A stretch of 51,723 nucleotides of DNA from Lysinibacillus sp. ZYM-1 (GCF_001308875.1 NZ_KQ465134.1:1-51723); one strand, 5' to 3'. Shown: positions 1 to 8,461, numbered from the stretch's first letter. The notes: a model not told the origin generated them from the sequence alone. Translations and numbers: made by a program.

Positions 1-150
1 GGTCGATGAACTATGGTGCCATAGAGCCCATCCGTTAGTCTGACTCCAACGACCACGGTGCATCACAGAATGTCGCTCCCTTACGGGAAGCACTCATGGG
101 AGATTAATCCTACTCTGGTTGTTGCACCAGCCTCCAATACTATTTGCCGT
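1..150 (+). ncRNA. Candidate bridge RNA / structured left end of IS110 element
   Basis: This non-coding stretch precedes the transposase. It can form a hairpin at about 9-22 (CTATG, loop GTGC, CATAG) and another at about 75-91 (GCTCCC, loop TTAC, GGGA-A-GC). IS110-group elements are known to transcribe a bridge RNA from their 5' non-coding end that guides the recombinase to target and donor DNA. The position, length and hairpins fit, but I could not compare with a covariance model, so the RNA's limits are inferred. Confidence 0.4.
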
Positions 151-166
151 AGAAAGGATGATTACA

Positions 167-1390
167 ATGGAAGTAATCATTGAACGCGCATGTGGGATGG
201 ACGTTCACAAGGATTCCATTACTGCATGTATTATGACTCCAAAAGGAAAGGAGATTCAAACGTTTTCCACTAAAACTGTATTTCTATTACAGTTAATCGA
301 CTGGATCAAGGAGCATGGTTGTACCCACGTAGCAATGGAGAGTACAGGTGTATTTTGGAAGCCGATCGTTAACTTACTTGAAGCAGAGAATGTTGAATTT
401 TTAGTTGTGAATGCTCAACATATGAAAGCAGTACCAGGTCGCAAGACCGATGTGAAAGACGCAGAATGGATCGCCAAACTACTTCGACATGGACTACTCA
501 AAGCAAGTTTTATTCCGGACCGAAATCAACGAGAACTACGAGAGTTAGTTCGGTACCGTCGTAGTATTATTGAAGAGCGTGCTAGACAACATAATCGGAT
601 TCAAAAGGTACTAGAAGGAGCAAATATTAAACTTGGCTCCGTTGTCTCAGACATTATGGGTGTCTCATCTCGTGACATGCTTCGTGCCATCGCAGATGGA
701 GAGGATGATCCTGAAAAACTAGCGAGCTTCGCTCGAAGAACAATGAAGAAGAAAAAGGATGAGCTTGAACTCGCTCTTCGCGGGTATATCAATCCACATC
801 AACGGCTAATGTTAAAAACCATTCTTACTCATATTGGTTTTCTTAGTGAACAGATTGAACTGTTAAATCTGGAGGTAGCTACTAGACTATCTTCTCACCA
901 AGAAGATATAGAACGGTTGGATTCCATTCCTGGCATCGCTACCCGAATGGCTGAGCAAATCTTAGCAGAGGTCGGAACCGACGTGGAGAAGCAATTCCCC
1001 AGTGCAGCTCACTTATGTTCCTGGGCAGGGCTAGTACCTGGACACAACGAGAGTGCTGGTAAAAGGAAATCAACTAACATGAAAAAAGGAAACAAATACT
1101 TGAAATCAGCTTTAATAGAAGCTGCTCATTCTGTCAGAGGGTCCAAAACATACCTGGGTGCAATGTATAGACGAACTGCTTCGCGAAAAGGTAAAAAGCG
1201 AGCAGGAATATCCGTTGCCCATGCAATTTTAAGGATCGCCTACTATCTCTTAACACGCAAAGAAATGTACGTAGACTTAGGTGAAGATTACTTTGACAAG
1301 CAAAAAGAACAATCTATTGTACGATATTCAGTTCGAAGACTTGAAAACTTAGGGTATAACGTCACAATTGCTGAACCAGATGCCTCCTAA
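167..1390 (+). CDS. IS110-family transposase (DEDD recombinase)
   Basis: A bridge-RNA-guided recombinase that moves the element. The N-terminal DEDD/RuvC-like domain begins CGMDVHKDSI and contains MESTGVFWKP and KTDVKDAEWIAKLL. The C-terminal IS116/IS110/IS902 domain contains the SIPGI helix-hairpin-helix and WAGLVPGHNESAGKRKS, with the conserved catalytic Ser region. The ATG at 167 is preceded by AAAGGA at good spacing, so the longer in-frame start at 119 is rejected. The 407-aa length is typical and no frameshift is visible, so the element may still be active. Confidence 0.95.
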   Translation: MEVIIERACGMDVHKDSITACIMTPKGKEIQTFSTKTVFLLQLIDWIKEHGCTHVAMESTGVFWKPIVNLLEAENVEFLVVNAQHMKAVPGRKTDVKDAEWIAKLLRHGLLKASFIPDRNQRELRELVRYRRSIIEERARQHNRIQKVLEGANIKLGSVVSDIMGVSSRDMLRAIADGEDDPEKLASFARRTMKKKKDELELALRGYINPHQRLMLKTILTHIGFLSEQIELLNLEVATRLSSHQEDIERLDSIPGIATRMAEQILAEVGTDVEKQFPSAAHLCSWAGLVPGHNESAGKRKSTNMKKGNKYLKSALIEAAHSVRGSKTYLGAMYRRTASRKGKKRAGISVAHAILRIAYYLLTRKEMYVDLGEDYFDKQKEQSIVRYSVRRLENLGYNVTIAEPDAS

Positions 1391-1477
1391 TCCAATAAAT
1401 AATTCCATCCTAATTTTGACGCTGCGTCTGCTTTCGTGTTGTCTTTATTCCGAAATTGAAGAGTTTAATTTTCATGG

Positions 1478-1545
1478 GAGTTTAATAAGGACAGCGACGC
1501 TTCTTCCAAAATCGCGCCCTTTAATGGAATAACTAAGATGTTTAT
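1478..1545. repeat. Dispersed palindromic element, type B
   Basis: It contains AGTTTAATAAGGACAGCGA, a GCGCCC core and TTTAATGGAATAAC. Related copies lie near 7880, 14240, 16085, 19530, 20740 and 28240. It marks the likely right flank of the insertion sequence. Confidence 0.6.
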
Positions 1546-1597
1546 TAAATCCTATACTCATTAGTCATACTCTAATGAAAGTTCCTTGTTCTCTTCT

Positions 1598-1768
1598 TCA
1601 AGACACGTTTACAAAAGGCGGTAAATGCACAGCGAACTTGCCATTCGGTACGTTCGTTCTAACATGCATTTCCTCTCCCCTTCGTAACTGTAAATGTGGG
1701 TGATGATTTCCCCTTCTATAACCTTCAACAACATTTTTTATAAAATGCCAAATATCGGAGAGTATTAA
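1598..1768 (-). pseudogene. C-terminal fragment of an unrecognised protein
   Basis: An open reading frame without a start ends at the stop at 1598. It reads as ordinary protein (DIWHFIKNVVEGYRRGNHH, then LRRGEEMHVRTNVPNGKFAV, HLPPFVNVS). There is no ATG or ribosome binding site at its upstream edge, which runs into the terminator of the MFS gene. It looks like a 3' remnant left by a rearrangement. I do not recognise the family. Confidence 0.4.
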
Positions 1769-1770
1769 AA

Positions 1771-1809
1771 AAAATAAAAACCCAACTGAATATCAAGGCA
1801 GTTGAGTTT
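1771..1809 (-). terminator. Intrinsic terminator of the MFS gene
   Basis: An 11-bp imperfect stem (AAACTCAACTG / CAGTTGGGTTT on the minus strand) is followed by a long U tract, 38 bp after the stop of the efflux gene. Confidence 0.75.
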
Positions 1810-1846
1810 AGAAATTACTTTTTAATTCATTAAAGTCGATGGTGCT

Positions 1847-3010
1847 TCATAACTTTTTTTTATTTAGGTAGAAAGAATATCTGATAAAAATAAGTGCAAG
1901 TATAACAAATAATCCACCAATCCAGCTTAAATTTTCTATATTATTATATTGAATAATGATTCCTCCTAATGCAGAGCCCAGCATCATGCCCACATTCATT
2001 AAGGCGGTATTAAAACTGAGTACTGTTTCAGAGGATTGTGGTTTTAGTGAAATCAAATAAAACTGCTTTGCTGGTGTCGTTGTCCAAGTTGCTACTCCCC
2101 AAAAAGCTAGTGTGACAAATACACCCACTGCCCTATACTGTGTAAATGCTAGTACAAATAAAGAGATGATATGAACACATAAACTTAATGATATTGTTCG
2201 ATTAGGTCCCCATCTGTCTACCGCATATCCTCCAAAGCGTGAACCAATAAAAGCAAAAGTGCCTAAAACAAATAAAGCGATACTTGTCATTTCAATAGAA
2301 AAGCCAGCAGTATGACTTAATAATGGAGCAATGTAGGCAAACACCATAGTATATCCTAAAATCCAAAAGATCGTTGTCATTAAACCTGTAAGGACTCGTT
2401 TATCTTTAATAATTTGCAACTGTTGTTTAAATGGCAGCGGTTGGTTTCCTTCTATATATGGTAATAATTTGTATAGTCCTATCAATAAAAAAACTGTGCC
2501 AAACGCAATGATTAAGAAAATATAGTGCCAATCAAAATGTCCAGCTAAAAATGTGCCGATAGGAACTCCAAGTACTAATGAAACAGTGAAACCAGTAATG
2601 ACTGTTGCCATAGCACTACCTCTTTTTTCTGGAACTGCAATTTGCGCAGCATAATTGGTGGCAACAACAATGTATAATCCTCCACTCATCGCCATAATGA
2701 CTCTGGATAACATAAGAAAGACAAAATTATAGCTAAAAAATGCAACTAGATTTCCTAGAATAAATATAGAGATAGCATATAAAAGCACTTTTTTACGGTC
2801 CAATTTAGACGTTAGTATGACCAAAATCAAAGCTCCAATGGCATAAGATAAAGAATAAATCGTAATCAACTGGCCAGCTATTGAAATTGAAACATCTAAT
2901 TCAAAAGAAATCAGTTCTAAAATTCCAGAAACAACAAACTCTGCTGTTCCTGTTACAAAAGCTCCTAAAGCTAAAAGTATGATGATTAGTTGATTTATAT
3001 TATTTTTCAA
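1847..3010 (-). CDS. MFS efflux transporter (DHA1 family, AraJ/YdhP-like)
   Basis: A proton-driven major facilitator permease of the plasma membrane, probably a drug or metabolite exporter; the substrate cannot be read from sequence. About 12 hydrophobic helices are visible, with the family's signature VTGTAEFVVSGIL in helix 1 and the loop motif ILTSKLDRKKVLL between helices 2 and 3. The 387-aa length is normal. AAGGAG abuts the ATG at 3019 but sits 9 nt before a TTG at 3010, so I take TTG as the start. It is transcribed away from the LysR gene, the usual regulator/efflux arrangement. Confidence 0.88.
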   Translation of the reverse strand: MKNNINQLIIILLALGAFVTGTAEFVVSGILELISFELDVSISIAGQLITIYSLSYAIGALILVILTSKLDRKKVLLYAISIFILGNLVAFFSYNFVFLMLSRVIMAMSGGLYIVVATNYAAQIAVPEKRGSAMATVITGFTVSLVLGVPIGTFLAGHFDWHYIFLIIAFGTVFLLIGLYKLLPYIEGNQPLPFKQQLQIIKDKRVLTGLMTTIFWILGYTMVFAYIAPLLSHTAGFSIEMTSIALFVLGTFAFIGSRFGGYAVDRWGPNRTISLSLCVHIISLFVLAFTQYRAVGVFVTLAFWGVATWTTTPAKQFYLISLKPQSSETVLSFNTALMNVGMMLGSALGGIIIQYNNIENLSWIGGLFVILALIFIRYSFYLNKKKL

Positions 3011-3096
3011 TTTGTACATCTCCTTATATTTGAACTGCTGTTTTTATTTTAGGTCCCATGTTAATATAAGTAAAATTGATGTTTTTAATAAAGGAG

Positions 3097-3112
3097 ATGA
3101 GTAATTACTCAT
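3097..3112. promoter_or_regulatory. 16-bp perfect palindrome over the LysR gene start
   Basis: ATGAGTAATTACTCAT is its own reverse complement. It lies between the AAGGAG at 3091-3096 and the ATG at 3111 and includes the first two bases of that codon. It could be a protein operator, or as mRNA a 6-bp hairpin that both hides the AUG and shortens the otherwise long 14-nt SD-start distance. Confidence 0.5.
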
Positions 3113-3980
3113 GACTATTGTGCGCTACGAAATCATTGCAAAAGTAGTCGAGCTAGGAAGCTTTACAGAAACTGCTGAAATATTAAATATGACTCAATCA
3201 GCCGTGAGTCATGCAGTTGCGAGTTTAGAATCTGAATGGGGAGTTTCTTTATTAATTCGTGATAGAAAAAAAGGAATAACACTTACAGAAATAGGGCAAA
3301 AAATTCTGCCGAATATTAGAGAAATATTGAAAAGAGTGGAAGTCATTAATCAAGAAATTGCACTTATGACAAGCTTGGAAACAGGTATTATTCGTATCGG
3401 CACTTTTGCAAGTGCTTCTTTTTGCTTATTGCCTAAATTACTTGTGAAATTCCGGAAAAAACATCCTAAAATAGAATTTAAATTTTACGAAGGAACCTAT
3501 GAGGAAATTACAGAATGGTTGGGTTCAGGCATTATTGACATTGGATTTGTAGTAAAAGGAAAATCAAATCCAAATTTCGATTTAGTTCCTTTGATTAAAG
3601 ACAAGATGGTAGTCGCTTATCACCCTGATCATCAATTCCATTTTAAAGAAACAGTAGAAATGAATGATTTAATGGATGAATCCTTTATTATGCCAACAGG
3701 GATGTACCAATCACATGTTGAGGAATTATTTGCAGAAGCGCAAATTAAACCATCTATTCTTTTTGAAGTACACGACTGTACAACCATCGCTAATATGGTA
3801 CAGGAAGGACTTGGCATTACGATAGGTCCAGAATTATATTTAAAGACACAGCAAAACATAAAAATCAGCAAACTAAATATTGAAAACAGCCGTGAAGTAG
3901 CACTTGCCTGTCATTCTATTGCAAATGCTTCTCCTGCAGTTAAGGAATTTCTCCATGTGGCAAAAAATGTTTTTAAGTGA
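3111..3980 (+). CDS. LysR-family transcriptional regulator
   Basis: A DNA-binding regulator, probably of the divergent MFS gene. Residues 1-60 form the winged helix-turn-helix (GSFTETAEILNMTQSAVSHA), followed by a linker helix. The rest is a LysR substrate-binding domain with IRIGTFASASFCLLP and VQEGLGITIGPEL. The 289-aa length is typical. The ATG is 14 nt from the SD with a palindrome between them, which is unusual (see separate entry). A 5-codon mini-ORF at 3097 ends in TGA overlapping this ATG. Confidence 0.92.
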   Translation: MTIVRYEIIAKVVELGSFTETAEILNMTQSAVSHAVASLESEWGVSLLIRDRKKGITLTEIGQKILPNIREILKRVEVINQEIALMTSLETGIIRIGTFASASFCLLPKLLVKFRKKHPKIEFKFYEGTYEEITEWLGSGIIDIGFVVKGKSNPNFDLVPLIKDKMVVAYHPDHQFHFKETVEMNDLMDESFIMPTGMYQSHVEELFAEAQIKPSILFEVHDCTTIANMVQEGLGITIGPELYLKTQQNIKISKLNIENSREVALACHSIANASPAVKEFLHVAKNVFK

Positions 3981-4160
3981 ACATTTGCAGCGATTACGTT
4001 TCAAAATAGAACTTCCTTTATTCATGTAACTCATGATAAAAGGGAAGAAAAAAGAAATTTTTTTATGTATAGCCTTTTAGATTTATTAAAAACACCTAAC
4101 AAGTGTAGTGGAACGTCCCCAAGCGTTGTTTTGGAGCCTTTCGTTAAAAAATGTTTTTTA

Positions 4161-4230
4161 ATAATAGGGCCCTTTTCATGAAGAAAGACACTTTCCTTAT
4201 TTCAGAAAAGCGCCCTATTACTGAATAAGG
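4161..4230. repeat. Dispersed palindromic element, type A
   Basis: The copy reads CCTTTTCATGAAGAAAGACA, then CTTTCCTTATTTCAGAAAAG and CGCCCTATTA. Other copies are at 6991-7050, 9205-9252, 28735-28775 and 51091-51153. Confidence 0.75.
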
Positions 4231-4286
4231 ACTTTGCCATAACCATTAAGTTTTGATAGCTTTTAAATATACCGCCCCCTACCTCA

Positions 4287-4526
4287 TTACATTGAACTAT
4301 TGATTTTAGTTATGTGCTTTTTTGACAAATAAAAATACTTGTATTTAATTATTTTTTGAGTTAATAGATAGTGTAGCCTCCAGTTCAGGAATATATTGAA
4401 TCTCGGCTCATCATTTTCATCCATTTGAAATGCTCCCTTCTCGCTTTCATCAGAGAGGTGTATATACGGCTTGAGGGTTACTGTCTTTGGAACAGATTCA
4501 AAAGGAACGTACCGAAGATCAACAAT
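4287..4526 (-). pseudogene. Remnant resembling the C-terminal part of a DUF4179/DUF5643-type protein
   Basis: An open minus-strand stretch begins after a stop with no start codon and encodes VDLRYVPFESVPKTVTLKPY, then IHLSDESEKGAFQMDENDEP. This resembles the C-terminal extracellular part of membrane regulators that pair with ECF sigma factors, though that assignment is from memory. The last roughly 30 codons look like read-through into spacer. It lies 1 kb from an intact sigma/regulator pair and may be debris of a related locus. Confidence 0.4.
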
Positions 4527-4560
4527 TCACTTTATTCCACAATCTGGCCCGTTTGTTGAA

Positions 4561-4640
4561 CAAAAAAACTTTATTGTAAATGATCAATCTTTGTTTTAAA
4601 TAATCGAACTTTGTTTTAAATGATCAATCTTTTTTATAAA
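4561..4640. repeat. Tandem array, four 20-bp units
   Basis: Four consecutive 20-bp units share the pattern nnATCnAnCTTTnTTTTAAA. Units 2 and 3 match at 16 of 20 positions (TGATCAATCTTTGTTTTAAA and TAATCGAACTTTGTTTTAAA). A weaker fifth unit follows. The array starts right after a GGCCCGTTTGTTGAA half-element, as does a similar array at 14311. Confidence 0.7.
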
Positions 4641-4707
4641 ACTACTGTAGCTTTAAAATAAAGTTTGATCAAAAATACCGCAAAAATCCAATTTTACGAT
4701 AAATAAA

Positions 4708-4749
4708 AAGAATCCATTTTGAAAAAAAGATTGATCAAAATGGATTCTT
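4708..4749. terminator. 14-bp stem-loop, possible terminator
   Basis: AAGAATCCATTTTG pairs perfectly with CAAAATGGATTCTT around a loop AAAAAAAGATTGAT. A reverse-complement relative occurs at 45085-45119. No intact gene ends next to it, so its role is uncertain. Confidence 0.5.
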
Positions 4750-4923
4750 ATCTGCAAATTTAAGTTTAGTTTTTATAAAAAAGTTTAATCACTTTCAAGG
4801 TGCCTAAAGTTTATTTTCGACTTGGCTTATAAATGATATAGTGACTCCTATTACGTATCGTGAGAGTCAAGCATTTATCTTTTTTTGAAAACGGTGCAAC
4901 TTTTTTAAGCATCTCGATATTAT

Positions 4924-5229
4924 TTATAAAATTACATCTTTTTTATAAAGTAAGGGTAAGCTTTTTAAAAAGATAACAATCCCTAGTGCTAAAAAATATA
5001 TTGGCATTGCAAGGACTGTTTCGTTATGGAAAACGCTCATACCATAGATTGTAGCGCTAACGAATAAATAATAACCTAAGCTAAATATCGCACCCGCAGA
5101 ACCAATGACGTCTTGAAAGTCAATGAGTGCTAAGCTTAAACAGTTTGGTAAAGCGGTACCTGTACCAAATAAAATAATAAAACACTAACAATCATGGTTG
5201 GCATTTGTAATGAAACCTTTGCTTTCATT
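4924..5229 (-). pseudogene. MFS multidrug transporter remnant (Bcr/CflA-like C-terminus)
   Basis: The last part of an MFS transporter is readable: LFGTGTALPNCLSLALIDFQ, then DVIGSAGAIFSLGYYLF and a final helix ending LLYKKDVIL. Upstream, the short frame beginning MKAKVSLQMPTMIVSVLLF continues only after a frameshift at about 5175, and the N-terminal two thirds are absent. It is a dead gene lying immediately downstream of the DUF4367 gene. Confidence 0.7.
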
Positions 5230-5231
5230 TC

Positions 5232-5999
5232 TTACTTCTTTAGAGGTGCGCCAACCTTGAAGCTTTCAATAATTTTGCCCAGTGTCGCCGTATCAAAATC
5301 GTCTTGCGCATACAGTTCTACCGTAAAGCCATTATTCTCCCAAATCACAATCCCGTTTGCGAAGTAAACCGTAGTTCCCTTGATCACTTCTTTTTTCACT
5401 TCGTCTGTGGTACCGATGCCGTTTTCTCCACCCTTGGAAATCAAGAAGTTAATGGATTTCTCACCTTTTTCGAACTGTACTTCCACCATGTTGTTTCCTT
5501 GGATGACTGTGTTGACGTACTTGTAATCTGCCAGCCAAGATGGGGCTGGGAAGTTTAGACCCAATGCGGCACGAGCTTCTTTCACAGTCAAATTAGGACG
5601 TACCGGCATTTGAATCTCGCGGGAAGCATCAGTCGCTGCTTGCTCAGATGCGCTATTATCTGCGGATACAGTCTCTTCCTTATCGTATTGGACGATTTGC
5701 ATATTTCCCACCTGAAAACGTTCCCGAATAGTTTCCATCATATTTTGTGCAAAAGAGGTAGTCGAAAAACCACCTGTCAAGATAGCAACAGCCATAGCAC
5801 TTACGGTTACAGTTTTCCATGTATATTTTTTCTTCAATATCTCATCCCTTTTCATAAAATTTGGTTGAATGGTTCCTGATCTCATTTTGAACGTGAGACG
5901 ATTGTAGATTCGGTCTTTGGAGGCTTTGTCAGTAAGCTCCAGATTGGTAAGCAAGTTAGTCAGGTCAGAAAATTTATCTATATCCTTCCTATTTTTCAT
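5232..5999 (-). CDS. DUF4367 membrane protein, putative regulator of the adjacent ECF sigma factor
   Basis: A 255-aa single-pass membrane protein: N-terminal cytoplasmic part of about 65 residues, a hydrophobic segment (TVTVSAMAVAILTGGFSTTS), then an extracytoplasmic part whose C-terminal half (LADYKYVNTVIQGNNMVEVQ onward) fits DUF4367. Such proteins usually sit beside ECF sigma factors and are thought to sense or restrain them. The start is the ATG at 5999, 8 nt after AAAGGAGG; the sigma gene's stop overlaps it by 11 nt, so translation is probably coupled. A longer start at 6020 is not supported by an SD. Confidence 0.85.
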   Translation of the reverse strand: MKNRKDIDKFSDLTNLLTNLELTDKASKDRIYNRLTFKMRSGTIQPNFMKRDEILKKKYTWKTVTVSAMAVAILTGGFSTTSFAQNMMETIRERFQVGNMQIVQYDKEETVSADNSASEQAATDASREIQMPVRPNLTVKEARAALGLNFPAPSWLADYKYVNTVIQGNNMVEVQFEKGEKSINFLISKGGENGIGTTDEVKKEVIKGTTVYFANGIVIWENNGFTVELYAQDDFDTATLGKIIESFKVGAPLKK

Positions 6000-6573
6000 A
6001 TTGAAAACCTCCTTTTTCAAGTTCTAGTTGCAGCTTCTTTATACATCTGAAGAGGACTACACCGATATTTGAACCGCTGACTCCAAGCAGGTCAGCAATT
6101 TCCGCGTTTTTCAAACCGGCTGCATACTTCATGCCAATGATATTACGTTCCTTATCGCTTAGCTTTGCCAGAGCCTTGTACAAGATTTCGTTGCTGTCAT
6201 CAATAATGACAATTTCTTCTGGAGATGACCTTGGTAAAATCATGTCCATAATTGAATCCAGCGAAAAGGTGACTCTTTTTTTCTGTGAGCGGAAGTAATC
6301 AACCACAGCGTTTCTAGCAATTGCAAACAACCAAACTTCAAAATTGGACTTTTCTGGCGAGTAGCTGCTATATTTTGAAATTACTACCTCAAATACATGA
6401 CTGCAAATCTCTTCCGCGTCAAAGTGGTTGTTAATACGGTAGCAAATATATTTGTAGACACGGCTATAGTATGTTTCGAAAATCGCTGTAAATTTTTCTT
6501 CCGACATAATGCCCTTTTGAAAACCACGAATGTCACTGTGGCTGATTCCTGTATTCACTTGAGTAACCTCCAA
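5989..6573 (-). CDS. ECF-type RNA polymerase sigma factor
   Basis: A 194-aa sigma-70 family factor. Region 2 is AIFETYYSRVYKYICYRINN with FEVWLFAIARNAVVDYFRSQ. Region 4 is LSDKERNIIGMKYAAGLKNA, then EIADLLGVSGSNIGVVLFRC. It redirects RNA polymerase to a small regulon, likely including its own operon. The start is TTG at 6573, preceded by GGGAGGTG at ideal spacing; an ATG 66 nt further in has a poorer site. It overlaps the DUF4367 gene by 11 nt. Base composition looks more GC-rich than the surroundings. Confidence 0.9.
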   Translation of the reverse strand: MEVTQVNTGISHSDIRGFQKGIMSEEKFTAIFETYYSRVYKYICYRINNHFDAEEICSHVFEVVISKYSSYSPEKSNFEVWLFAIARNAVVDYFRSQKKRVTFSLDSIMDMILPRSSPEEIVIIDDSNEILYKALAKLSDKERNIIGMKYAAGLKNAEIADLLGVSGSNIGVVLFRCIKKLQLELEKGGFQYEK

Positions 6574-6631
6574 CTACTTCACCTCCCTTCACTTATTTAA
6601 GACCCTCGGAATCAAAGACTCCGCATTAACT

Positions 6632-6647
6632 CTGGCCTAACGGCCAG
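6632..6647. other. GC-rich hairpin upstream of the sigma gene
   Basis: CTGGCC-TAAC-GGCCAG, a 6-bp stem with a 4-nt loop, 59 bp upstream of the sigma start. There is no U tract, so it is not an obvious terminator. It may be a binding site or leader structure. Confidence 0.3.
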
Positions 6648-6751
6648 GATCTTTCATTATTCCACACCAAAAACAGGGTAGGAACAAACATTTCCCTTAA
6701 CTTTCTCAAAATAACCCACTATTTATGAGATACAACCAATAAAGGGATATT

Positions 6752-6777
6752 ACAACAAATATTGCGCAATTTGTTGT
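6752..6777. other. Palindromic hairpin in spacer
   Basis: ACAACAAAT pairs with ATTTGTTGT around ATTGCGCA. No neighbouring gene explains it. Otherwise the 6574-7117 spacer holds a type A repeat and no supported gene. Confidence 0.3.
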
Positions 6778-6990
6778 GGTTGTGTGAGCCTCACATTAGT
6801 TAATACGGAAAACTAATCATTTCATTAACAAATTGGTATTTATTTTTATTAGAGAAATGCTCCCATATGGAAAACGTGAGATATCCCCAACTAACTGACG
6901 AGGAATGGATTCGTTTATTCTGCTTAACAAGAGCGTTTAAGTGCTCCCTTTATCCTTTAAAATCAATTCTTGTACTCCATGCCTGTAACC

Positions 6991-7050
6991 AGATATGGCC
7001 TTTTCCATGAATAAAGACGCTTTTCTTATTACAGAAAAGCGCCCGATTAT
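6991..7050. repeat. Dispersed palindromic element, type A
   Basis: GGCCTTTTCCATGAATAAAG and ACGCTTTTCTTATTACAGAA followed by AAGCGCCCGATTATG. It is a near match to the copies at 4161 and 51091. Confidence 0.75.
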
Positions 7051-7117
7051 GGCAGATTATAAGCATATTTCTTTTTAAACTAAGCACCCCGTTAGTGCAA
7101 TAAGAAAAAAGAGCTTC

Positions 7118-7702
7118 CTACGCAGCCCGTGCTTTTCGGCTAAAGATGGCTCTTCCTAATCCCATGCTTAGAATCATTATTATTATTGAAATGATGTATC
7201 CCAGTCTCCAACTATCTGGACTATTGAACAGCATGAAAACGATTAGGACAACTATGAATAATCCTATTAAAAATAAGGGTATTCTTAATTTTGGTTTGTA
7301 GTTTTGAACAGTTATCATATCACTTGCAAGAAAAACATTGCTAATTGTCAAGTAACTTGCAGCCTCCACTAAATGAAATAAAGCAAATGAATAAAAAAAG
7401 AATACTAAAATCGAATGATTAAACTCGTTCGTTAGCATAAGGAAGGATATAGGAATACCAAAAAGCAGATTCACTATTATTCCCGCTATGCCAACATTAA
7501 AGTACTTTTTACTATTTAGAGTTTGTGCCTTTATTTCATCTACAGGCTGGGGTGTAGAGAAGAATAAATAGAATGGCACATAAACTTTAAAAGGATTGTC
7601 TTTGCATTTATATTTTGCATATACGACCCCATGTCCAACTTCATGTAACCAAATTACAAAATATAAAGCACAGTAACCAACAATAAAATATAAGAAAGTC
7701 AT
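7118..7702 (-). CDS. Membrane metalloprotease-like protein (M50 / site-2 protease type)
   Basis: A 194-aa polytopic membrane protein with a zinc-binding HEVGH motif at residues 20-24 in its first helix, and GIAGIIVNLLFG, which resembles the GxxxN motif of M50 proteases. A third metal ligand could be the Asp in FLASDMITV (about residue 127), but the usual LDG motif is absent. It is short for a full S2P. Likely an intramembrane peptidase or a non-proteolytic relative. A weak GGGTG precedes the ATG. No obvious partner gene. Confidence 0.7.
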   Translation of the reverse strand: MTFLYFIVGYCALYFVIWLHEVGHGVVYAKYKCKDNPFKVYVPFYLFFSTPQPVDEIKAQTLNSKKYFNVGIAGIIVNLLFGIPISFLMLTNEFNHSILVFFFYSFALFHLVEAASYLTISNVFLASDMITVQNYKPKLRIPLFLIGLFIVVLIVFMLFNSPDSWRLGYIISIIIMILSMGLGRAIFSRKARAA

Positions 7703-7873
7703 TTATTATCACCCACCATATGTATAATATTTTCTCTTCATTCAATAGACTCCCATCCTCTTTTAATATAGTACTTCGACGCCATTCTAAAAATAACCTG
7801 CTTCTTAGTTCAAGTGAAAATCTTCACAATTTCTTTGCTCCATAATGATTTTCTTTAAATGTGTTGCTCAAGA

Positions 7874-7948
7874 AAATGGCCCGATTCTTAAAGAAGAAGC
7901 GCAATCTCTACTCTAGAATTGCACCCTTTAATGGAATAACTAAAATAT
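7874..7948. repeat. Dispersed palindromic element, type B
   Basis: ATGGCCCGATTCTTAAAGAA, then AGAATTGCACCCTTTAATGG and AATAACTAAAATATGG. It shares its right half with the copy at 1478. Confidence 0.6.
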
Positions 7949-8018
7949 GGACTTATTTCTAAAATCGCTTATAGCTTGTTGATCTAACGGACCCGTAGTT
8001 TAATAAGAACCTTAAATA

Positions 8019-8283
8019 CTATCCTACAATTCTTACAGAATAGAAAACGAGAATACTGAGTACTGCAAAGATTTGAATAATAATTCCCACCACGCTACAA
8101 ATTAAACCGGAAGTAGCTAATCCTCTACCAATTTGTTTTTTCTACAATTTCTTTTGTCGCTTTTCTAGCAACTACAACTCCTATACCACCCAAAAACAAA
8201 CCGATAAATGGTATTAGGATTGATAGTATACCAAGAGTTAAAGAAATTTCCGAATTACTGTTTGTTCGAGCATTTTCAACCGT
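8019..8283 (-). pseudogene. DUF4190 membrane protein, frameshifted
   Basis: Two frames join into one small two-helix protein: NSNSEISLTLGILSILIPFI and GLFLGGIGVVVARKATKEIV in the first, IGRGLATSGLICSVVGIIIQ in the second. This matches the DUF4190 pattern. Removing one A from a run of six near 8138 restores the frame (EKQIGRGLA). The 5' end also lacks a start codon: an in-frame TAA sits three codons before the conserved part. I take it as decayed, with base-call error possible for the indel but not the lost start. Confidence 0.65.
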
Positions 8284-8461
8284 TTAGATTTCCCCTTTAC
8301 AACCTTGAATTACCACAATATCCCATATGAATTATTCCACTAAACTACACCGTTAGTAAAAAAGCGTCTTCCCTTGTTGTAAGTTAAAGTGGAAAGTTTC
8401 ACAAATAATAAAAAATAGATTATACTGGACTAACTACCATATTTAAAAAGGAGCATTTCCT

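Larger units (their letters stand above)
1..1470 (+). mobile_element. IS110-family insertion sequence (left end outside or at window start)
   Basis: The element comprises a structured non-coding 5' segment and one DEDD transposase gene. IS110 elements carry no long terminal inverted repeats, so the ends cannot be fixed by eye. The right boundary is put near 1470 because a dispersed genomic repeat of this chromosome begins at about 1478. The left end may lie before base 1. Confidence 0.7.

Noticed and set aside
601..792. Minus-strand frame inside the transposase gene
   Set aside because: Poly-Ser/Phe composition typical of an antisense shadow of the transposase; no SD.
4561..4640. CRISPR array
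   Set aside because: Units are 20 bp head-to-tail with no spacers and no cas genes nearby.
6867..7010. Plus-strand frame beginning MENVRYPQLTDEEW
   Set aside because: The start looks protein-like but there is no SD, and the second half runs into a type A repeat; not supported as a gene.
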